Source of the DNA: Aeromonas sp. RU39B
Lineage (GTDB): Bacteria > Pseudomonadota > Gammaproteobacteria > Enterobacterales > Aeromonadaceae
Assembly (NCBI RefSeq): GCF_900156095.1
Contig: NZ_FTMJ01000017.1
Span: forward strand, 1-64,000
Length of the DNA: 64,000 bases
Reading direction: 5' to 3'
Program-made: the position numbers and the translations under genes
Notes under the pieces: model-generated
Databases searched by the model: none
What the model saw: only the letters and a program-made list of their open reading frames with translations
Told to the model about the DNA's origin: nothing
In this document: positions 61,065 to 64,000 of the stretch, piece after piece
Layout: each line of letters begins with the position of its first letter
How positions within the stretch are numbered: position 1 is the stretch's first letter

Positions 61065-61850
61065 CTAACGAATGGCGTAGCGGATGGTGATGCGGTAATC
61101 GCGCTGCTGCCAGTGCACATCGGCTGGCGCCTTGGGGTAGGGGGCGGCAAGGGCCACCAGCTTGATGGCTTCACGATCGAACTGGCTGACGCCCGAGCTT
61201 TTGGCCAGCGCGTGGCGCAATACCTGACCGCTGCGGTCGATGGTAAAGGTCACTTCCACCGCGCCGTCGCGCACCCGTCCCAGCACTCTGGGATTGCGCT
61301 TTTTCGAGAGCAGATGCTCGCGCACCGCCAGATCGTGCAGATCGCTGCTCTTGGCGCCGCCAGACTGCTGATGCTGGCCGGTCTCTTTGGCTTTGACCGG
61401 GGAGAGATCGCCCCCCTGTACCCCGCTTTGCCCCTCTTTTTGCGCGGCGCGCGCCGGTTTTGGCGGCTGCGGCGCTTGCGCGACAGGCTTGACCGGTTTG
61501 GGCTGCTCCACTTTTTTCTCGGGTTTTTTCAGCGCCACCTGTTTTTTGACCGGACGGGTCACCGCCAGTTTTTGTGGCTCGGGCGGGGTTTTCTTGACCA
61601 CTTGCTCGGTGCGCTTGGGCTGCTCGCGCTGCGCCTTCTGGCTTTGCCTGCTACCTGCCGATGCGGTTTTCAGCCCCAGACTGATGCGCACTTCATGGCG
61701 CAGTGGTTGAGCCTCCGGTGCGCTGGGCCAGTGGGTTGTGACGCCCCACCAGAGTGCGCCGTGCAGGGCGAGCGCCGCCAGCAGGCTGACTGCCTGCCGG
61801 AAGCGCTCATCAGGGTGTGGCACACCGGCACGCTGCATCCTAGGCCACAT
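61065..61850 (-). CDS. TonB-like energy transducer (FusB-like by context)
   Basis: A protein of about 261 residues with a short cytoplasmic start and one helix (about 19-37, QAVSLLAALALHGALWW). A long Lys/Pro/Gln-rich periplasmic stretch (about 70-140, with KKPEKKVEQPKPVKPV) and a C-terminal TonB domain follow (about 180-261, GAVEVTFTIDRSGQVL, ending YRITIRYAIR). It should carry proton-motive energy to an outer-membrane receptor. It overlaps the SbmA-like gene by 11 bp if started at 61850; an ATG at 61838 is an alternative. No exbBD is adjacent. Its operon points to a dedicated, not housekeeping, TonB. Confidence 0.85.
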   Translation of the reverse strand: MWPRMQRAGVPHPDERFRQAVSLLAALALHGALWWGVTTHWPSAPEAQPLRHEVRISLGLKTASAGSRQSQKAQREQPKRTEQVVKKTPPEPQKLAVTRPVKKQVALKKPEKKVEQPKPVKPVAQAPQPPKPARAAQKEGQSGVQGGDLSPVKAKETGQHQQSGGAKSSDLHDLAVREHLLSKKRNPRVLGRVRDGAVEVTFTIDRSGQVLRHALAKSSGVSQFDREAIKLVALAAPYPKAPADVHWQQRDYRITIRYAIR

Positions 61851-62862
61851 CACCTTGCCACTCCTGCTCGCGGTGGTCTTGCACGTCGGGCGCTCGTTCA
61901 ATCTCAAGCTCAAAGGCGCGCAGGCGTTTGTAGACCGACATCAGCTCGACGATGGTGGACCAGCTGTTGACCAGAAACTCGAGCGAGCCGGCGACCCGAC
62001 CAAAGGCGCGCTGGATCTGCTGCAAGATGCCAAGGGTAATCGCGCCGCTGACAATTGTCGGCGCCATCACCACATAGGGCAGGATGCTGGAGAACTGCAG
62101 ATAGGACCACTTGGCCAGATTGAAGTAAAGATAGTGGCGATACATCACGATGTAGTTGCGCCGGACGTGACCAAACAGCTCGCTCAGCGATGGCGGCGTG
62201 GCCCGCGCCTCGTCATCTTCACCCAGCACCAGCTCTTTGCGCAGCGCCGCCTCGGCTTTCTGGTTGTTAAATTCAAGCCCAGGTAGCTTGACCCCGACCA
62301 GTGCCAGCAGCAAGGTGCCAAACAACGCAGAGAGAATAGCCACGTAGATCAGCACATGGTTGACCTCGCCCAGCAGCGGCACCTCGCGCACGTGGCTGCT
62401 CAAGCCCCACAACAGCGGCAAGAAGGCGAGCAGGGTCATCAGTGAGCGCAGCAACGAGACGCCGAGTGTCTCAAGGATGCGGGCAAAGCGCATGGTGTCT
62501 TCTTGCACCCGCTGGGCAGCCCCTTCGATATGACGCACTTTATGCCAGTGCTGGCAGTAGTAGTCATGCATCGCGCTGCGCCAGCGAAACACGTAGTGAC
62601 TGATAAAAAATTCGAGCAGGATGGCGACTAACACAAACACTGCCGAGATCTTGGCAAAGCTCCATAGCTGGCCAATCAACGCCTCTTGTTTGATAGCGTG
62701 CGGGCGGCTCAGCGCCTGTTGAATCAGGTTGTAGAATTCGCCAAACCAGCTATTAACCGCCACGTCGAGCTGCACCTTGAACCAGGTGGTTGCCAGGATC
62801 AGGAGGCTGCCTGCCACCGACCAGAGCATCCAGCGTCGGTCGAGAAAAAAGGATCGAAACAT
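61840..62862 (-). CDS. SbmA/BacA-family inner-membrane peptide transporter, short form
   Basis: A 340-residue membrane protein that aligns with residues ~75-406 of E. coli SbmA. Shared stretches include FFISHYVFRWRSAMHDYY, HIEGAAQRVQEDTMRFA and SWSTIVELMSVYKRLRAFE. The first ~65 residues of SbmA are missing, and there is no ABC ATPase domain, unlike YddA. SbmA-type proteins import peptides using the proton gradient. It lies 5 bp after the M16 peptidase stop and overlaps the TonB-like gene, so the three are translated together. It probably moves imported protein fragments or peptides into the cytoplasm. Confidence 0.9.
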   Translation of the reverse strand: MFRSFFLDRRWMLWSVAGSLLILATTWFKVQLDVAVNSWFGEFYNLIQQALSRPHAIKQEALIGQLWSFAKISAVFVLVAILLEFFISHYVFRWRSAMHDYYCQHWHKVRHIEGAAQRVQEDTMRFARILETLGVSLLRSLMTLLAFLPLLWGLSSHVREVPLLGEVNHVLIYVAILSALFGTLLLALVGVKLPGLEFNNQKAEAALRKELVLGEDDEARATPPSLSELFGHVRRNYIVMYRHYLYFNLAKWSYLQFSSILPYVVMAPTIVSGAITLGILQQIQRAFGRVAGSLEFLVNSWSTIVELMSVYKRLRAFELEIERAPDVQDHREQEWQGDVA

Positions 62863-62867
62863 GACAG

Positions 62868-64000
62868 TCAGGACTCCGTGACAAGGTGGCCGCGAGGCAG
62901 GGTGATGAGGCTAGCCCGGTTAGGCTGGGGGAAGATGGCGCGAATGGTGCGCTCCAGCTCGGCCTGATTGATGCGTTTGGGTAGCGTCGATTGGTGCTCT
63001 AGATAGCGAGGGTCGCCATAGGCGCGATCGCTTAAAATCAGACGATGCAGCATGCTGTTATCATCTTTTTGGCGCGTGCTCTCGGCATAGTTCACGTCCT
63101 CTTGAAGGTGTTTGATCGCACCCGGAGTCAGGCTTTGCGCTAGACGAGAGAGCACATCAAGGGCTGCGCGATGCAGCTCATCGGCACGTATCGGATCGCA
63201 GCTAAAAGAGAGGGTCGAGACCACGTCATTGCTGCTGATGTCCAGATTCATCTCAAAGGCAATGCTGTAGACGCCGCTAAGCTTGAGGCGCAGCTCCTCT
63301 TTGAGCGCTGACTGGATCAGCGGATTGAGGCTGGAGACCACAAACGCCTGCTCCGGCGTCCAGCGCATCGGCGTGCGGGCTTCAACCCGGACGGTTGCTA
63401 CGTTCTCCTGGTTATAGGGCAGGTGCATCTCGCGCACTCCGGCCATGGCGCCTGGATTGGGCGATGCACTCAGGCTTGCCTGACGTGGTTGTGAGGCCAG
63501 ATAGCGGGTGACCTGGGTGGCCAGTTGCCGCTCATCCATCTCACCGACCACGTAGAGTGTCACCGGCGCGGCCAGATGATCGCGCGCCGCTTGGCGCAGC
63601 TCACCCAAGGTGGGCATGGCCGCTGGCTGGCTATTGTTCTTGACCGAGGCAAGAGCATTCCACACCCGGGTCAAATCGCTTGGCTGTTGCGAGAGCCCCT
63701 GTTCGATGTCTTGGCGCACGGCAGCAAGGACATCGCTGCGGATCTGGCCGTCTTGGCGATAGGTGACGTATTCGCGCAGCAGGTCTGGCAACTGCGCCGG
63801 GTTGGCCATGGCGGCGAGATCAAGCATGTGGGCTTTGAGCTCCCACTTCCAGTGCGGCGTTTTGCTGGCAAGGTAGGCATCGTTTTGCTCCTTGCGCCAG
63901 AAGGCAAAACCGCTTTGCTGCCAGATCTGAACCGCGCTTTGGCTTACCACCGACGGGTAGCGATCATTGTCGAAACCGCCGTTTGAGATGGCCCGCAAAA
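62868..64000 (-). CDS. M16-family zinc peptidase, C-terminal part (cut by window edge)
   Basis: The last ~377 residues of a pitrilysin/PqqL/FusC-like M16 metallopeptidase; the reading frame runs off the right edge without a start. The visible part is the non-catalytic C-terminal half: GDMDERQLATQVTRYLAS-like beta-alpha units, NQENVATVRVEARTPMRWTPEQ, and ALKEELRLKLSGVYSIAFEMNL, the conserved M16 strand-helix block. The zinc motif HxxEH would be upstream, outside the window. With SbmA-like and TonB-like genes directly after it, the arrangement matches the fus/ydd-pqqL type systems. A signal peptide cannot be checked here. Confidence 0.85.
   Translation of the reverse strand, partial: LRAISNGGFDNDRYPSVVSQSAVQIWQQSGFAFWRKEQNDAYLASKTPHWKWELKAHMLDLAAMANPAQLPDLLREYVTYRQDGQIRSDVLAAVRQDIEQGLSQQPSDLTRVWNALASVKNNSQPAAMPTLGELRQAARDHLAAPVTLYVVGEMDERQLATQVTRYLASQPRQASLSASPNPGAMAGVREMHLPYNQENVATVRVEARTPMRWTPEQAFVVSSLNPLIQSALKEELRLKLSGVYSIAFEMNLDISSNDVVSTLSFSCDPIRADELHRAALDVLSRLAQSLTPGAIKHLQEDVNYAESTRQKDDNSMLHRLILSDRAYGDPRYLEHQSTLPKRINQAELERTIRAIFPQPNRASLITLPRGHLVTES

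Noticed and set aside
1..64000. CRISPR array, tRNA, rRNA, prophage or integrase
   Set aside because: No regularly spaced repeats, cloverleaf sequences or phage genes were seen on either strand; the only stable RNA gene found is ffs.

Overview
The window looks like chromosomal DNA of an Aeromonas-type gammaproteobacterium. It is GC-rich, and the pst, ytfQRT-yjfF, yjcH-actP, satP, nudK, ybiT, mtfA and qorB-qorR genes and the bacterial SRP RNA all resemble their E. coli relatives closely. The genus is inferred from gene content and protein similarity that I recognise; no search was run. There is no prophage, CRISPR array, tRNA or rRNA. The only clear mobile DNA is a TnpB-only IS200/IS605-type element at about 2.84-4.19 kb, plus what looks like the tail of an IS3-family element at the left edge.

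Layout. 0-2.5 kb: a flavodoxin gene divergent from an HxlR regulator, then a MetE-like methyltransferase behind two perfect tandem MetJ boxes. 2.5-4.2 kb: an internally deleted 2-hydroxyacid dehydrogenase remnant and the tnpB element. 4.2-8.8 kb: galactofuranose ABC transporter ytfQRT-yjfF. 9.5-15 kb: pstCAB-phoU behind a PHO box with a correctly spaced -10; PstC and PstA carry large extra periplasmic regions and pstS is absent. 15-19.2 kb: Rid protein/AraC pair, tRNA-binding protein, ABC-F protein YbiT and two small uncharacterised genes. 19.4-28.6 kb: acetate and alanine uptake (actP-yjcH, an AGCS symporter, satP), a cNMP/CBS/DUF294 signalling protein with a DnaQ-like exonuclease, and a crotonase with a FadR-like operator.

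28.7-41 kb: a large DUF748 (AsmA-like) envelope protein, an APC amino-acid antiporter, a TSUP permease, 4.5S RNA (ffs), nudK and a five-gene peptide/nickel-type ABC importer. 41-61 kb: a detoxification and efflux district. It holds a MexEF-OprN-like RND pump, an AraC regulator, an aldo/keto reductase, a quinone oxidoreductase, an MFS pump, qorB/qorR, a small DMT permease, an Old Yellow Enzyme, a DJ-1/Hsp31-like protein and a MarR-OMF-EmrA-EmrB operon. 61-64 kb: a minus-strand operon of M16 peptidase (cut by the window edge), SbmA/BacA-type inner-membrane protein and TonB-like protein.

The last operon is the most interesting system. An M16 protease, a peptide-type inner-membrane transporter and a dedicated TonB-like protein are three of the four parts of the Fus (ferredoxin uptake) / YddAB-PqqL type of TonB-dependent protein import-and-cleavage system. 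The expected outer-membrane receptor would lie just beyond position 64000.
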